Positions 17,150 to 26,374 of a stretch of 64,000 bases of DNA are shown piece by piece. Position numbers and translations under genes: made by a program. Each line of letters begins with the position of its first letter. Position 1 is the stretch's first letter. The stretch is from an uncultured Oscillospiraceae bacterium (GTDB lineage Bacteria > Bacillota > Clostridia > Oscillospirales > Oscillospiraceae), in the NCBI GenBank assembly GCA_944386885.1, contig CALXCU010000090.1, forward strand, positions 1-64,000, read 5' to 3'. The notes beneath the pieces were generated by a model. The model saw only the letters and a list, made by a program, of their open reading frames with translations, made no database searches and was not told the DNA's origin.

Positions 17150-17566
17150 ATGTCGATGAGCGATCAGGCCCTGGTGGAGCTGGCGTTTACCATGCTGGAG
17201 CGCTCCTATGTCCCTTATTCCAAATTCCCCGTGGGGGCCGCGCTGGAGTGCGCCGACGGGAGCGTTTTCACCGGCTGCAATGTGGAGAATGCCGCCTATG
17301 GCTCCACCATCTGCGCCGAGCGCACCGCTCTGGTGAAGGCTGTCAGCGAGGGGCATCGGGACTTTGTGCGCCTGGCGGTGGTGGGCAACTCGGAGGACTA
17401 CTGCTGGCCCTGCGGCTCCTGCCGCCAGATGCTCTATGAGTTCGCCCCCGATCTGACCGTGCTGGTGGCCCGGGCCAACCATGAATTTGTGCGCCTCTCC
17501 CTGGGGAGGGACCTGCTCCCCTACGGGTTTGGCCCCCTCTCTCTGACGCAGCAGGAGAAGTCCTGA
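17150..17566 (+). CDS. cdd: Cytidine deaminase
   Basis: The protein deaminates cytidine and deoxycytidine to uridine forms in pyrimidine salvage. Zinc ligands are Cys55 (in CAERTA, with the proton-shuttling Glu57) and Cys88/Cys91 (in WPCGSCRQ); the substrate loop FTGCNVENAAYG is intact. At 138 residues it is the tetrameric, homopentamer-free short bacterial type. ATG 17150 is preferred over ATG 17144 because the GAGAGGAGG at 17134-17142 is then 7 bases away. It is monocistronic between a promoter and a bidirectional terminator. Confidence 0.95.
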   Translation: MSMSDQALVELAFTMLERSYVPYSKFPVGAALECADGSVFTGCNVENAAYGSTICAERTALVKAVSEGHRDFVRLAVVGNSEDYCWPCGSCRQMLYEFAPDLTVLVARANHEFVRLSLGRDLLPYGFGPLSLTQQEKS

Positions 17567-17585
17567 TCCATCCGGCGCCAAAACG

Positions 17586-17620
17586 CGGGCGGGAGACACA
17601 GTCTCCCGCCCGCCTCTTTT
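17586..17620. terminator. Bidirectional terminator between cdd and the PadR operon
   Basis: A 13-bp stem (17586-17598 with 17602-17614, loop ACA) is followed by CTCTTTTT. It serves two convergent genes. Confidence 0.88.
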
Positions 17621-18123
17621 TAGTATGTCCCCTCCCAGAGGAGGCTGCCCGCCTGGTCCCGGACCTGGAAGGTCTGCTCCAGGTCCCACCCCAGCTCCAG
17701 CACCATTACGTCTCCGTTCCAGTCGCTGGAAGAGCCCCCCTCCCAGGCCACGGTCTCCACCGCCGGATTCAGGCGCAGAAGGACGGCATTGACCGTCTCC
17801 CCCCCGCCGGTCCAGTAGCCGTTCAGCAGGCCAGGGGCCATCTCCCGGCCCCGCCCGCAGCCGTCCGTCCGCCAGAAGAGGCCCATACTCCGCTGGACCC
17901 GGCTGTAGCAGAATTCCCCATCCGGAGTAGCGAGGGCATAGATCCGCCTGCCCCCGGGCAGGTCTGCCCGGCCCCGGACGGTACACTCCCCGTAGTAGAG
18001 CTCCCGGGCCGTGGCCAGGGCGCAGCGTTCCGGGGAGAGGTAGATCCCAAAGAGCAGGAAATACGCCCCAAAGATGGCCAGGATCACCGCCAGATTGCGG
18101 ATCAGTTCTCCCTTCCGGGTCAT
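17620..18123 (-). CDS. Single-pass membrane protein of unknown function (PadR operon)
   Basis: This 167-residue product begins MTRKGELIRN, followed by one membrane helix (LAVILAIFGAYFLLFGIYL). The rest is an extracytoplasmic beta-rich domain with no recognised motif, with several Gly/Trp-rich stretches (WTGGGETVNAVLLRL, DWNGDVMVLELGW). Its start overlaps the stop of the HAAS-domain gene by four bases (ATGA), so the two are coupled. It is the last gene of the PadR-controlled operon. I do not recognise a family. Confidence 0.75.
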   Translation of the reverse strand: MTRKGELIRNLAVILAIFGAYFLLFGIYLSPERCALATARELYYGECTVRGRADLPGGRRIYALATPDGEFCYSRVQRSMGLFWRTDGCGRGREMAPGLLNGYWTGGGETVNAVLLRLNPAVETVAWEGGSSSDWNGDVMVLELGWDLEQTFQVRDQAGSLLWEGTY

Positions 18124-18857
18124 GGCGCTCCCTCCTCTCCTGACAGGTCCACCGTCACCACCGCCGCCGGGTCAATGGAGGGCCAGCCCAGGGTGAAGGT
18201 GGTCTCCCCCGGCTCCGGGGTGAAGTCATAGATCTCCCAGCGGACCAGGCCCCCCAGCGAGGTGCTGCCGCAGGGATAACCCTCTCCGCTCTCCCCCCGG
18301 ATCTGCAGGTTGGGCGGGGTCCAGGTCACCCGGGGCTCCCCCCAGCTGTGGACCCGGACCACCACATCGCCGCTCTCCAGCAGGGCCGCCTCGTCGATGG
18401 TCATGGTGTGGGCGCCCAGGTCGAAGGTCCGGTCCACCTCCACCACCTGCTCCACCGGTCCGCTGTAGCGGTAAAAGACGCCGTACTCCAGCCAGCGGCC
18501 CAGGGACATGATGCTCAGGGACGCCAGGTAATAGGCCAGGTACAGCCCCAGGGTGGCCGCGGTGAAGACGCACAGGCCCCGGCTTACCCACCAGGCCCAG
18601 CCCAAAAGGGGGTTATGGGTCAGGTTGAGCCCCTCTCCCACCGCCGCCGGGTCCCCCATGCGCTTGAGGGCCTCCGCTTTGGCCTCTTCTGGGGAGAGTC
18701 CCTCCGCTTCCTCCAGGTCGTGGGCGCTCTCGTCCAGGTGGGCGCGCAGTTCCTCGGCGATGGCCGCCCGGTCCGGGCGGAAGCGCACCCGCCCCGTCAC
18801 CGCCCGGAGGAAGGCCTCCTCCGGGTCTGCCGGGGCCGCAGCCTTACGCCAGACCAT
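18120..18857 (-). CDS. HAAS (DUF1700-like) domain membrane protein
   Basis: The N-terminal 75 residues match the HAAS/permease-prefix domain: RPDRAAIAEELRAHLDESAHD and EAKAEALKRMGDPAAVGEGL. Such domains usually accompany PadR-family regulators and membrane proteins that answer envelope signals. A single membrane segment (GLCVFTAATLGLYLAYYLASL) follows, and then an approximately 130-residue external domain of unknown fold. The total is 245 residues. It overlaps the padR gene by 14 bases and the downstream gene by 4, so the three are one transcript. Confidence 0.82.
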   Translation of the reverse strand: MVWRKAAAPADPEEAFLRAVTGRVRFRPDRAAIAEELRAHLDESAHDLEEAEGLSPEEAKAEALKRMGDPAAVGEGLNLTHNPLLGWAWWVSRGLCVFTAATLGLYLAYYLASLSIMSLGRWLEYGVFYRYSGPVEQVVEVDRTFDLGAHTMTIDEAALLESGDVVVRVHSWGEPRVTWTPPNLQIRGESGEGYPCGSTSLGGLVRWEIYDFTPEPGETTFTLGWPSIDPAAVVTVDLSGEEGAP

Positions 18858-19185
18858 AGGCTCCCCCTCCGATCACCCGGTCCACCGCCCACCGAAAGGT
18901 CTGCCACTGCTTCTTTTCCGCCTCCAGCTGCTTTCTGCCCCGGCCGGTGAGGGTATAGTACCGCCGCCGCCGGCCCTCGCTCTCCTGCTCATAGGAGCGT
19001 ACACAGCCGTCCTGCTCCAGCTTGTGGAGCACCGGGTAAAGGGTCCCCTCCTGAAAATCAAAGACCTCCTCCGAGCGGGCGGACAGGGTACGGATGATCT
19101 GGTAGCCGTAGCAGTCCCCCTCCGCCAGCAGGGAGAGCACCAACAGCCGGGTGCTGCCGCTGAGCAAACTGCGGTCGAATTTCAT
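18844..19185 (-). CDS. PadR family transcriptional regulator
   Basis: The 113-residue protein is a PadR-type winged helix: LVLSLLAEGDCYGYQIIRTL (helices 1-2), FDFQEGTLYPVLHKLEQDG (recognition helix) and RRRRYYTLTGRGRKQL (wing). A C-terminal dimerisation helix follows. It heads the three-gene operon with the HAAS-domain protein. A perfect palindrome overlaps its own -10 element (19221-19235), so autorepression is likely. The inducing signal is unknown; related operons respond to cell-envelope stress. Confidence 0.93.
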   Translation of the reverse strand: MKFDRSLLSGSTRLLVLSLLAEGDCYGYQIIRTLSARSEEVFDFQEGTLYPVLHKLEQDGCVRSYEQESEGRRRRYYTLTGRGRKQLEAEKKQWQTFRWAVDRVIGGGAYGLA

Positions 19186-19220
19186 GCCTCTTACTCCTCT
19201 CCAGAATACCTTGAGGTTCT

Positions 19221-19255
19221 AAGTATAGTATACTTGGATGGTCCAGGTATGTCAA
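19221..19255 (-). promoter_or_regulatory. padR promoter with palindromic operator
   Basis: On the minus strand, a consensus TTGACA (19255-19250) and TATACT (19232-19227) are 17 bases apart. The -10 sits inside a perfect 7-1-7 palindrome, AAGTATAGTATACTT, at 19221-19235. A related half-site occurs at about 19296-19305 before the histidine kinase gene. Confidence 0.8.
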
Positions 19256-19352
19256 GCGCTTTTAAATTTGCCCGTTCCTTTTTTCACGCAGATATGATAT
19301 ACTTAGGTCAATTCTATCCCGGCGAAAACCGGATTCAGAGTGAGGAATCCAT

Positions 19353-20375
19353 ATGAAAGAACGTCCCCCGCTGGAGAGCCGGCAGCTGCTCCAGCGCTTT
19401 GTCATCCGATCTGTTTTGGCGGCAGCCGTTGCGGCCGCCGCCTACTGCGCTGCAGCCGCCCTTCTGCTCCGCCTGGGACTGGGGTGGGGCGCCTATGCCG
19501 CCGCCCTGGTTCTCCCCGCCCTGCTGGGCGCTGGCGCGGCGGTACGGATGGGCCTTCCCGCTCTGCGCAGCTTCCAGCGCTTGCGGCAGGCCTTTCAGGC
19601 CATTACGGATGGGAACTTATCCGTCCGCCTGCCCGAAGGACCGGATGGTGCCTTTTCCGCCGCCTACGCCGACTTTAACCGCATGGCGCAGGAACTTCAG
19701 GAGGTCCGCTTTCAGCGGGACGAGTACGTCAACACCTTTATTCACGAGTTCAAGACCCCTCTCACCGCCATCCGCGGCTTTGCCGAGCTCCTCCAGCAGC
19801 CCGGCTTCCCCGAGGAGGAGCAGAAGCGCTACCTCCAGATCATCGCCAGCGAGTGCCAGCAGCTGGCCCAGCTGGCCAACGACGCCCAATTGCTGACCAA
19901 GCTGGAGACCAAGAACCTGCCGGTGGTGAAAAAGGCCTTTTGGCTGGATGAGCAGATCAGCCAGGCCCTGGCTCTGCTGGAGCCCTCGGCCAAGGAGAAA
20001 GGGCTTACCCTCACCGCCGACCTGGAGCCGGTGGAGTGCCGGGGCAGTCAGGAGCTGCTCTCCCATGTGTGGCTCAACCTGATCAGCAACGCCGTCAAGT
20101 ATACCCCCAGCGGCGGATCCATCGCCGTCTCGCTCAAGCAGATCGGTCTGGACGGGCTCTTTACCGTCACCGATACCGGCATCGGCATGACGCCGGAGGT
20201 CATGTCCCATATCTTCGACCGCTATTATCAGGCCGACCCCACCCACACCCGGCGCGGCATCGGATTAGGCTTGCCTATCGTACATAACATTCTGGATCTG
20301 TGCGGCGGGCGCATCGATGTGGAGAGCACCCCGGGCGCGGGGAGTACCTTCCGCGTCCATCTGCCCCTGGCCTGA
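19353..20375 (+). CDS. Orphan sensor histidine kinase
   Basis: The 340-residue kinase has two N-terminal membrane helices (about 18-41 and 45-65) with almost no extracytoplasmic loop, so it senses within or at the membrane. A HAMP-like linker follows (RLRQAFQAITDGNLSVRL), then HisKA with phospho-acceptor His131 in FIHEFKTPLT, and a HATPase with N-box NLISNAVKYTP, G1 DTGIGM, F-box-like FDRYYQAD and G2 GIGLGLPI. No response-regulator gene lies next to it in the window, so its partner is elsewhere. It is divergent from padR; a padR-like half-site near its -10 (TATGAT at 19293-19298) suggests shared control. Confidence 0.92.
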   Translation: MKERPPLESRQLLQRFVIRSVLAAAVAAAAYCAAAALLLRLGLGWGAYAAALVLPALLGAGAAVRMGLPALRSFQRLRQAFQAITDGNLSVRLPEGPDGAFSAAYADFNRMAQELQEVRFQRDEYVNTFIHEFKTPLTAIRGFAELLQQPGFPEEEQKRYLQIIASECQQLAQLANDAQLLTKLETKNLPVVKKAFWLDEQISQALALLEPSAKEKGLTLTADLEPVECRGSQELLSHVWLNLISNAVKYTPSGGSIAVSLKQIGLDGLFTVTDTGIGMTPEVMSHIFDRYYQADPTHTRRGIGLGLPIVHNILDLCGGRIDVESTPGAGSTFRVHLPLA

Positions 20376-20392
20376 GGGCCCGGAACGGACCA

Positions 20393-20424
20393 GGCGGGAA
20401 CGTCTTTCGACGTTCCCGCCTTTT
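20393..20424 (+). terminator. Intrinsic terminator after the histidine kinase
   Basis: A 12-bp stem (20393-20404 with 20409-20420, loop TTTC) is followed by TTTT. Confidence 0.88.
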
Positions 20425-20748
20425 GCATCTCCGCGCCCTTCCCGGAAAAAATTTTTGCATCCCTCCCCGGCGCAAACAAAACTGCAACAAATGCATGTTA
20501 TGCTGGAAGAAACTGCGAGGTACGCCCTTTATGTTCCAGGCATCGGTTGTAGAAGATGACTGGGAACTCAGCCATACGGCCTGTGTTTGTCTGGGCCGGA
20601 ACGGCGGCTATGGGGCCGCGGGGTGCCTGAGCGTAAACGTCGTATTGCTCAGCCTCCTGTGTCAAACAGACTACCGGCGGCACTATTTCGGCGGACCGCG
20701 CAATCAGGTCAGGCATCATACTCACCGTGAAGCTGAGGAGGGCTCTGG
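20425..20748 (+). other. 324-base gap with no recognised gene
   Basis: I see no good coding frame. Short stems are possible (GCCGGAACGGC near 20597, CTGAGC/GCTCAG around 20627-20652), so a structured leader for the next gene is possible. It matches no riboswitch consensus I know. Confidence 0.3.
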
Positions 20749-21630
20749 ATGGAAGCCTGGAAAAAGATGCTCCTTAAGCTGCTCTTCCCCGGGGCCACCG
20801 TCACCTTCTTGAGCATCCCGGTCTCCGCTGCGCTGCTGTTTTATACCTTCGCGTATGCCGGCGAGGATGGGCCGGTGGCCTATCTCTCCTACACGCTCTC
20901 CGCCTATGCCACGCTTCTCGTGTGCGTGCAAATCCCCAGGCTCGTCCGGGGCGCCCGGGCCCTTTTGCACCGGAACCGGTTCCTGCACCGGTACCTGACC
21001 GACATCCCGTTCCGGATGCGGCTCTCCCTCTACCTGTCCTTTGGGCTCAATCTGCTCTATGCGGTGATAAAGCTCTTCTTCGGCGTCTACTACCGCTCCA
21101 TCTGGTTTGGGACCTTCGGCGTCTATTACGCCCTCCTGACGGTCATGCGCTTTCTGCTGGTCTGGCATGTCAAGCGCAGTGATTTTGGAAAGGAGCCTGT
21201 CTCAGAGCTGAAGCGGTACCGCCTGTGCGGGGCAATTTTAATCCCGATGACGGCGGCTCTGACCGGCGTGATCGTCCTGGTGATCCACCAAAACGAGGGC
21301 TTTTACTATCCTGGGCACCTGATCTATGCCGTGGCGCTGTACGCATTCTATACGGTGACTGCGGCGGGCGTGCATATCGTCCGGTTCAGGGCCTGCCAAA
21401 GCCCTGTCCTCTCCGCAGCGACGGTGATCCGTCTGGCGGCAGCCCTGGTCTCCCTCTTCTCCCTGGAGACCGCTATGCTCTCGCAATTCGGAGGCTCGGA
21501 CGACTCAGCCTTCCGGCTGGTTATGATCGCCTCCACCGGCGCTGCCATCTGCGCTGGAATCCTGGGCATATCCATCTTTATGATCGTTCACGCATCCAGG
21601 CGGCTCAACGCGCCGCCGTCAAACCGGTAA
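20749..21630 (+). CDS. Polytopic membrane protein of unknown function
   Basis: The 293-residue protein has about eight hydrophobic helices (for example ATVTFLSIPVSAALLFYTFAY, YTLSAYATLLVCVQI, LCGAILIPMTAALTGVIVLVI, GAAICAGILGISIFMIVHA) separated by short Arg/Lys-rich loops such as RLVRGARALLHRNRFLHRYL. No transporter or enzyme motif is visible. GAGGAGGG precedes the ATG. It is probably monocistronic; an inverted repeat follows at 21691-21728. Confidence 0.7.
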   Translation: MEAWKKMLLKLLFPGATVTFLSIPVSAALLFYTFAYAGEDGPVAYLSYTLSAYATLLVCVQIPRLVRGARALLHRNRFLHRYLTDIPFRMRLSLYLSFGLNLLYAVIKLFFGVYYRSIWFGTFGVYYALLTVMRFLLVWHVKRSDFGKEPVSELKRYRLCGAILIPMTAALTGVIVLVIHQNEGFYYPGHLIYAVALYAFYTVTAAGVHIVRFRACQSPVLSAATVIRLAAALVSLFSLETAMLSQFGGSDDSAFRLVMIASTGAAICAGILGISIFMIVHASRRLNAPPSNR

Positions 21631-21690
21631 TCGGTACTTCCTGTGGATGCGAAAAAGGGAGCTTTACCTACACCTGCTCTACCAAATCGT

Positions 21691-21728
21691 AGGCGGGAGG
21701 GCATTCCACATGGGGTGTCCTCCCGCCT
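21691..21728. terminator. Long-loop hairpin between convergent genes
   Basis: A ten-bp stem (21691-21700 with 21719-21728) with an 18-base loop lies between the membrane-protein gene and the end of the activase gene. T-rich bases follow on the plus strand. Confidence 0.55.
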
Positions 21729-21741
21729 TTGCGTTTTGGGT

Positions 21742-24700
21742 TTAAGTCATGGAGGTTGCCTTGCGCCGCTTATGGTGGTAGGGCCGGCGCTCCCGCTGCT
21801 CCTCCTCCTGGGCGGCAGTGCGGGCGGCCTCCGGCCGCGCCTCTTGGGCGGCGGGGGCCTCAACGGCGGCGTTCTTTACGTTCATCACCAGCATTTGCAG
21901 CCGGTTCTCCACGTTGGCAAAGCTCACATCCGGGTCGTAGTCCAGAGGCAGAATCTGCGCGTCGGGGTAGAGTTCCTTCAGGCGCTTGACAATGCCCCTG
22001 CCCACCACATGGTTTGGCAGGCACCCGAAGGGCTGCAAAATCACGAAGGCCCGGCAGCCGTGGGCGGCGTGGTGGAGGATCTCGCCGGGGATGAGCACCC
22101 CCTCCCCCGCATCAAAGGTGTGGTGGATGATGGGGTCGCTCTTCTGCACCAGCTCCGGCAGGCGCACCGCCCGCTCATAGAGGGGATGCTTTTGGGCGAT
22201 GCGGTCGGTGACCGCGTGGCCCAGGTCGAAGGCCTTGTTGGCCAGGCGGTACCAGGCCGCCTCAGCGGGGGACTTGTGCAGGTGATACTCCCTCACCTGG
22301 GCGTCCTTGTAGAAGTAGGTCTTGCGGATGACGTCGGTCATGCGGGCCTCGATGATCTCCAGGCCGTTCTTTTCCAGATAGGCCTCGATGTCGTGGTTGG
22401 CCCCCGGGTGGAAGTTGAGCAGGTACTCCCCCACGATGAGCACCCGGGGCCGGGGGTGGGAGCGGTCATAGGGCACCGCCTTCAAAAGGTCGATGGCCTT
22501 GGAGAAGCCCTGCTTGGCCCCGGGCACGCCATGGCGCTCCAGGCCCCCGATCACCAAGTCCAGGCCCTCGTCAAAGGCCCTTTGCGTGCTGCCGGGCTGG
22601 GTCTCATAGGGACGGATCTTCCGCAGCAGCTCCTCCAGCACGTCGATCATGGGCAGGGTCATGGCCACCCGCACCGAGGCGTCCAGGTTCATCTTGTACC
22701 CCGGATGGAGGTCGTGGCTGTCCTCCCCGTCGTTGGTGAGGATGGGCACATCGGGATAGCCCGCGTCGTCCAGGGCCTTGCGCAGCAGGGCGCTGTAGTG
22801 GGTCAAACGGCAGTCGCCCACATACTTGCCCATGCCGATGGCCACCTCCTGGCCGTCGTACTTGCCGCTGCGCAGGGCGGCCAGGGCCTCCCCGATGACA
22901 ATTTGGGCCGGGAAGCAGATATCATTGTGGACGTAGGCCCGGCCCAGGCGGATGGCCTCCTCCCGGCCCACGGGCAGAGGCTCCGTGCGCAGTCCCTGGC
23001 TGCCCATGGCCGCCGAGAGCAGCCGGCAAAAGGCGTGGGACGTATTGGGAATGAGGACCACCCGTTCCTTCTTGTCCCGCTTGGTGAATTTCACCGGGTA
23101 GGGGTCGGGAAGGGGACGCACCTCCAGCTCCTTTGTCCGGGAGCGGCGCATATTCAGAGTCTCCACAAAAGAACGCACCCGGATGCGCAGGGGGCCCTGC
23201 ACATCGCTCTCGTCCAGCTTGAGCACCAGAGGGGTCTTGCCGGAGATCTGCTTCATCAGGCGGATGATCTCATCGGAGAGGTAGGCGTCGTGGCCGCAGC
23301 CGAAGCTGACGATCTGCACATACTCCAAATTGGGCTCCCGGGCGGCCAGGATGGCCCCGGAGAGCATCCGGGCGTGGAAGTTGTTCACGATGTCCAGCGT
23401 GCTCTTCTTCAGGTCCACCTGGTTGACCTGGGGCAGGGAATCCACGGTGAGCACCGGGATGCCCAAATCCGTGAACTGTTCGGACAGGTCGTGGTTGACC
23501 AGCCGGTCATTCTGGTAGGGCCGGGAGGCCAGCACCACCGCATAGGTCCCCTTGGTCCGGGTCTCGTCCAGCACCTTCTGCCCGGCCTGGGTGAGCTGGG
23601 CGCGGAAAGACGCCTGGGCCGCGTCGCCCGCCTGGATGGCCTGCTCGGTGAGGGCGGGGGGCACCTGGAAGGTGTCGGACATGTACTGGCACAGCTGGTC
23701 CCGCCGGTCGGCAGCCGTATACCAGTGGAAGAGGGGCGCGTCAAAGGGAATGCCCCACTGCCGCTCCGGGTTATCCGAGTTGCGCACGACGATGGGGTAC
23801 CCCTTCACCACGGCGCACATGGACTCGCTGGTCTTCTCGGTGTTCTCGCTGGGCACGGTGGTCACCGAGGGCATGAAGATCCGGTCCACTCCCTTGGCCG
23901 CCAGGTCCCGCAGGTGTCCGTGGACCAGCTTGGCCGGGAAACACACCGTATCCGAGGTGACGGCCGGCAGGCCGCTCTCGTACATCTTCCGGCTGCTGGG
24001 GGCGGAGAGCCGTACCGTAAAGCCCAGAGCGCGCAGGAAGGCGTTCCAGAAGGGCATGGTGTCCCAGAAGGAGAGCACCCGGGGAATGCCGATGACCGTA
24101 CCCCGCTGAGGAGCCAGCTGGGGACAGGGATAGTCCTGGAAAAGAAGCTTCTCCCGCAGGGTGAAGAGGTTGGGCGTCTGGGCCTTCTGCGCCGCCTTCT
24201 CCCGCAGGAGCGCCTGGACGGCCTGGTCCTTGGGGTCGCCCAGCACCTCCCCCCGCTCGCAGCGGTTATTGGTCACCCAGGAGGCGCCGTTGGAGAAGCG
24301 CACCACCGTCCGGCGGCAGTGGTTGCCGCAGAAGGGACAGGGGGAGTTGGCCTCCCGGGTGTAGGTGAAGTGGTCCAGGGCGTCCAGGCCGATAAAGGTC
24401 CGGGCCTTGCCGGGCATCCGGTCCCGGGTGAGCAGGGCCGCGCCGATGGCCCCCATCAGCCCCGGATAGGGAGCGCGGGTTACCTTACGCCCGGTGTACT
24501 GCTCCAGAGCCCGGAGCACCGCGTCGTTGCGGAAGGTGCCGCCCTGGACCACGATCTTGTCCCCCAGGCTGTCCAGGTTGGAGATGCGGATGACCTTGGT
24601 GAACACGTTTTCGATGATGGAGCGGCACAGGCCGGCCCTGATGTCCTCGGGCTGCTTGCCGTTGCGCTGCTCGGTGACAATGCTGCTGTTCATAAAGACG

Positions 24701-26211
24701 GTGCAGCGGCTGCCCAAATGGGCGGGATTTTTCGTGGAGAAGGCGGCCTGGGCGATCTGGTCCACGGGGATGTGGAGGGTGGCGGCAAAATTCTCCAAGA
24801 AGGACCCGCAGCCGGAGGAGCACGCCTCGTTAACCACGATGTTGGTCACCACGCCCCCGTCCAGCCAGATGGCCTTCATATCCTGGCCGCCGATATCCAG
24901 AATAAAGGTGGCGTCTGGGATGTACTTGGTGGCGGCCCGGGCGTGGGCCACCGTCTCCACCACATGGCACTCGGCGGAAAAGGCCCGGGCGAAGAGCTGC
25001 TCGCCGTAACCGGTGGTGCCCACCCCCAGGATCTCCAGCTTGACCCCCGCCTTCCGGTAGCGTTCCCGCAGGGCGATGAGGGCCTCCTTGGCCACCTGGA
25101 GCGGCTCGCCCTGGTTGGGGGCGTAGAACGAGTCCAGCAGGTTCTCCCCCTCGTCCAGCAGGACAAATTTGGTGGTGGTACTCCCCGAGTCGATGCCCAG
25201 CCAGGCCCGGACGGTCTCGCCCGGGCGGAGCGCCGGGGCCTTGGTCTCGGGCAGGGCGTGCTCAGCCTGAAAGCGGGCCTGCTCCTCCGCGCTGGCGAAG
25301 AAGGGCTGGCTCTTTCCCGCCTCGTCCAGAGGGCCCTTGGCCTCCAGCTCCCGGAGTCGCTCCACCAGCCTGGGGAGCTCCGCTGCCCCCTGCCCCCGGT
25401 ACATATCCCCCAGGGAGAGGGCGGCCCCCCGGGCGATGACGATCTCCGGCCGCTGGGGCAGGAGGATGTCCGCCTCGCCGAGATCCAGGCGCTGGGCAAA
25501 GACCTTCACCAGCGTGTGGTGGAACGTCAGCGGGCCTCCCTCAAAGGCCACAGGCCGGCGGATCTCCAGCCCCTGGGCCAGGCCGCCGATGGTCTGCTTG
25601 GCGATGGCGTGGAAGGCCGAGAGGGCCAGGTCCGCCTTGGACACCCCCTGGTTGAGCAGGGGCTGGATGTCGGTCTTGGCGTATACGCCGCACCGGCCGG
25701 ACACATCGTAGACGCACGTCCCCTGGGCGGCCAGGGCGTCGAACTCCTCCACCGGCACGTTGAGGATGGAGGCCACCTCGTCGATAAAGGCCCCCGTACC
25801 GCCGGCACAGCTGCCGTTCATGCGCATGTCGGCCACATCCAGGACCCCGGTGGCGCTGTTGCGGCGGAAGAAGATGATCTTGGCGTCCTGGCCCCCCAGC
25901 TCGATGGCGGTGCCTACCTGCTCATAGTCGGCCCGCAGGGCGATGGAGTTTGCCACCACCTCCTGCACATAGGGCACGCCCAGGGCCTCGGCCACCGGTT
26001 TGGAGCCCGACCCGGTCAGCGCCACACGCACCTGTGCACCGGGGAGGGCCGCTTCCAGCTTCTCCAGCGCCTCCCGCACACTCTTGACCTGGGCGGCATG
26101 GTGCCGCTGGTAGTCTGCGTATCGGAGCACGCCGCTCTCCGCGTCCAGCGCGGCTACTTTGGTGGTGGTGGACCCCACGTCCACACCGACATACAATGTA
26201 GTTTCTCTCAT
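21742..26211 (-). CDS. Large 2-hydroxyacyl-CoA dehydratase activase-related protein (two BadF/BcrA ATPase domains plus DUF2229)
   Basis: This 1489-residue protein fuses two ASKHA-type activator ATPase domains, GVDVGSTTTKVAALD near residue 7 and GIDSGSTTTKFVLLD near 337. Each has the cluster-binding Cys motif (MNGSCAGGTGAFID and NEACSSGCGSFLENF). A CPFCGNHCRRTV motif follows near residue 622, then a DUF2229 region (VIGIPRVLSFWDTMPFWNAF) and a dehydratase-subunit-like C-terminal part. Classical HgdC activators have about 260 residues; the giant multi-domain form is known in Clostridia but has no proven reaction. ATP-driven electron transfer to an iron-sulfur partner is the family logic. The start is the ATG at 26211; the longer frame extends into the leader. 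Confidence 0.9.
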   Translation of the reverse strand: MRETTLYVGVDVGSTTTKVAALDAESGVLRYADYQRHHAAQVKSVREALEKLEAALPGAQVRVALTGSGSKPVAEALGVPYVQEVVANSIALRADYEQVGTAIELGGQDAKIIFFRRNSATGVLDVADMRMNGSCAGGTGAFIDEVASILNVPVEEFDALAAQGTCVYDVSGRCGVYAKTDIQPLLNQGVSKADLALSAFHAIAKQTIGGLAQGLEIRRPVAFEGGPLTFHHTLVKVFAQRLDLGEADILLPQRPEIVIARGAALSLGDMYRGQGAAELPRLVERLRELEAKGPLDEAGKSQPFFASAEEQARFQAEHALPETKAPALRPGETVRAWLGIDSGSTTTKFVLLDEGENLLDSFYAPNQGEPLQVAKEALIALRERYRKAGVKLEILGVGTTGYGEQLFARAFSAECHVVETVAHARAATKYIPDATFILDIGGQDMKAIWLDGGVVTNIVVNEACSSGCGSFLENFAATLHIPVDQIAQAAFSTKNPAHLGSRCTVFMNSSIVTEQRNGKQPEDIRAGLCRSIIENVFTKVIRISNLDSLGDKIVVQGGTFRNDAVLRALEQYTGRKVTRAPYPGLMGAIGAALLTRDRMPGKARTFIGLDALDHFTYTREANSPCPFCGNHCRRTVVRFSNGASWVTNNRCERGEVLGDPKDQAVQALLREKAAQKAQTPNLFTLREKLLFQDYPCPQLAPQRGTVIGIPRVLSFWDTMPFWNAFLRALGFTVRLSAPSSRKMYESGLPAVTSDTVCFPAKLVHGHLRDLAAKGVDRIFMPSVTTVPSENTEKTSESMCAVVKGYPIVVRNSDNPERQWGIPFDAPLFHWYTAADRRDQLCQYMSDTFQVPPALTEQAIQAGDAAQASFRAQLTQAGQKVLDETRTKGTYAVVLASRPYQNDRLVNHDLSEQFTDLGIPVLTVDSLPQVNQVDLKKSTLDIVNNFHARMLSGAILAAREPNLEYVQIVSFGCGHDAYLSDEIIRLMKQISGKTPLVLKLDESDVQGPLRIRVRSFVETLNMRRSRTKELEVRPLPDPYPVKFTKRDKKERVVLIPNTSHAFCRLLSAAMGSQGLRTEPLPVGREEAIRLGRAYVHNDICFPAQIVIGEALAALRSGKYDGQEVAIGMGKYVGDCRLTHYSALLRKALDDAGYPDVPILTNDGEDSHDLHPGYKMNLDASVRVAMTLPMIDVLEELLRKIRPYETQPGSTQRAFDEGLDLVIGGLERHGVPGAKQGFSKAIDLLKAVPYDRSHPRPRVLIVGEYLLNFHPGANHDIEAYLEKNGLEIIEARMTDVIRKTYFYKDAQVREYHLHKSPAEAAWYRLANKAFDLGHAVTDRIAQKHPLYERAVRLPELVQKSDPIIHHTFDAGEGVLIPGEILHHAAHGCRAFVILQPFGCLPNHVVGRGIVKRLKELYPDAQILPLDYDPDVSFANVENRLQMLVMNVKNAAVEAPAAQEARPEAARTAAQEEEQRERRPYHHKRRKATSMT

Positions 26212-26374
26212 GGTTTTCCCTACTCTAAACTTGGCTGGCCGGGCCGCAGCCCGGCGTGGTGGAAGGTATCTGCGCCTTCCTCCGGCGCAGACGGAAAAGA
26301 GGCACACGTCTCCGCGTGTGCCTGCCGAATTCCGGGCAGCCGGCGCTGTTAGCCGACCCTCTCTTCAAATGTCT
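26212..26374 (-). promoter_or_regulatory. Hairpin-rich leader of the activase gene
   Basis: On the minus strand three successive hairpins precede the ATG: 26323-26300 (9-bp stem, then CTTTTCC), 26290-26270 (7-bp stem) and 26255-26238 (7-bp stem, loop TGCG). The first looks like an intrinsic attenuator. No known riboswitch consensus was recognised. Confidence 0.5.

Noticed and set aside
21643..26352. 1569-aa plus-strand open frame
   Set aside because: It is the antisense of the activase gene, with low-complexity Gly/His/Leu-rich sequence and no family likeness.
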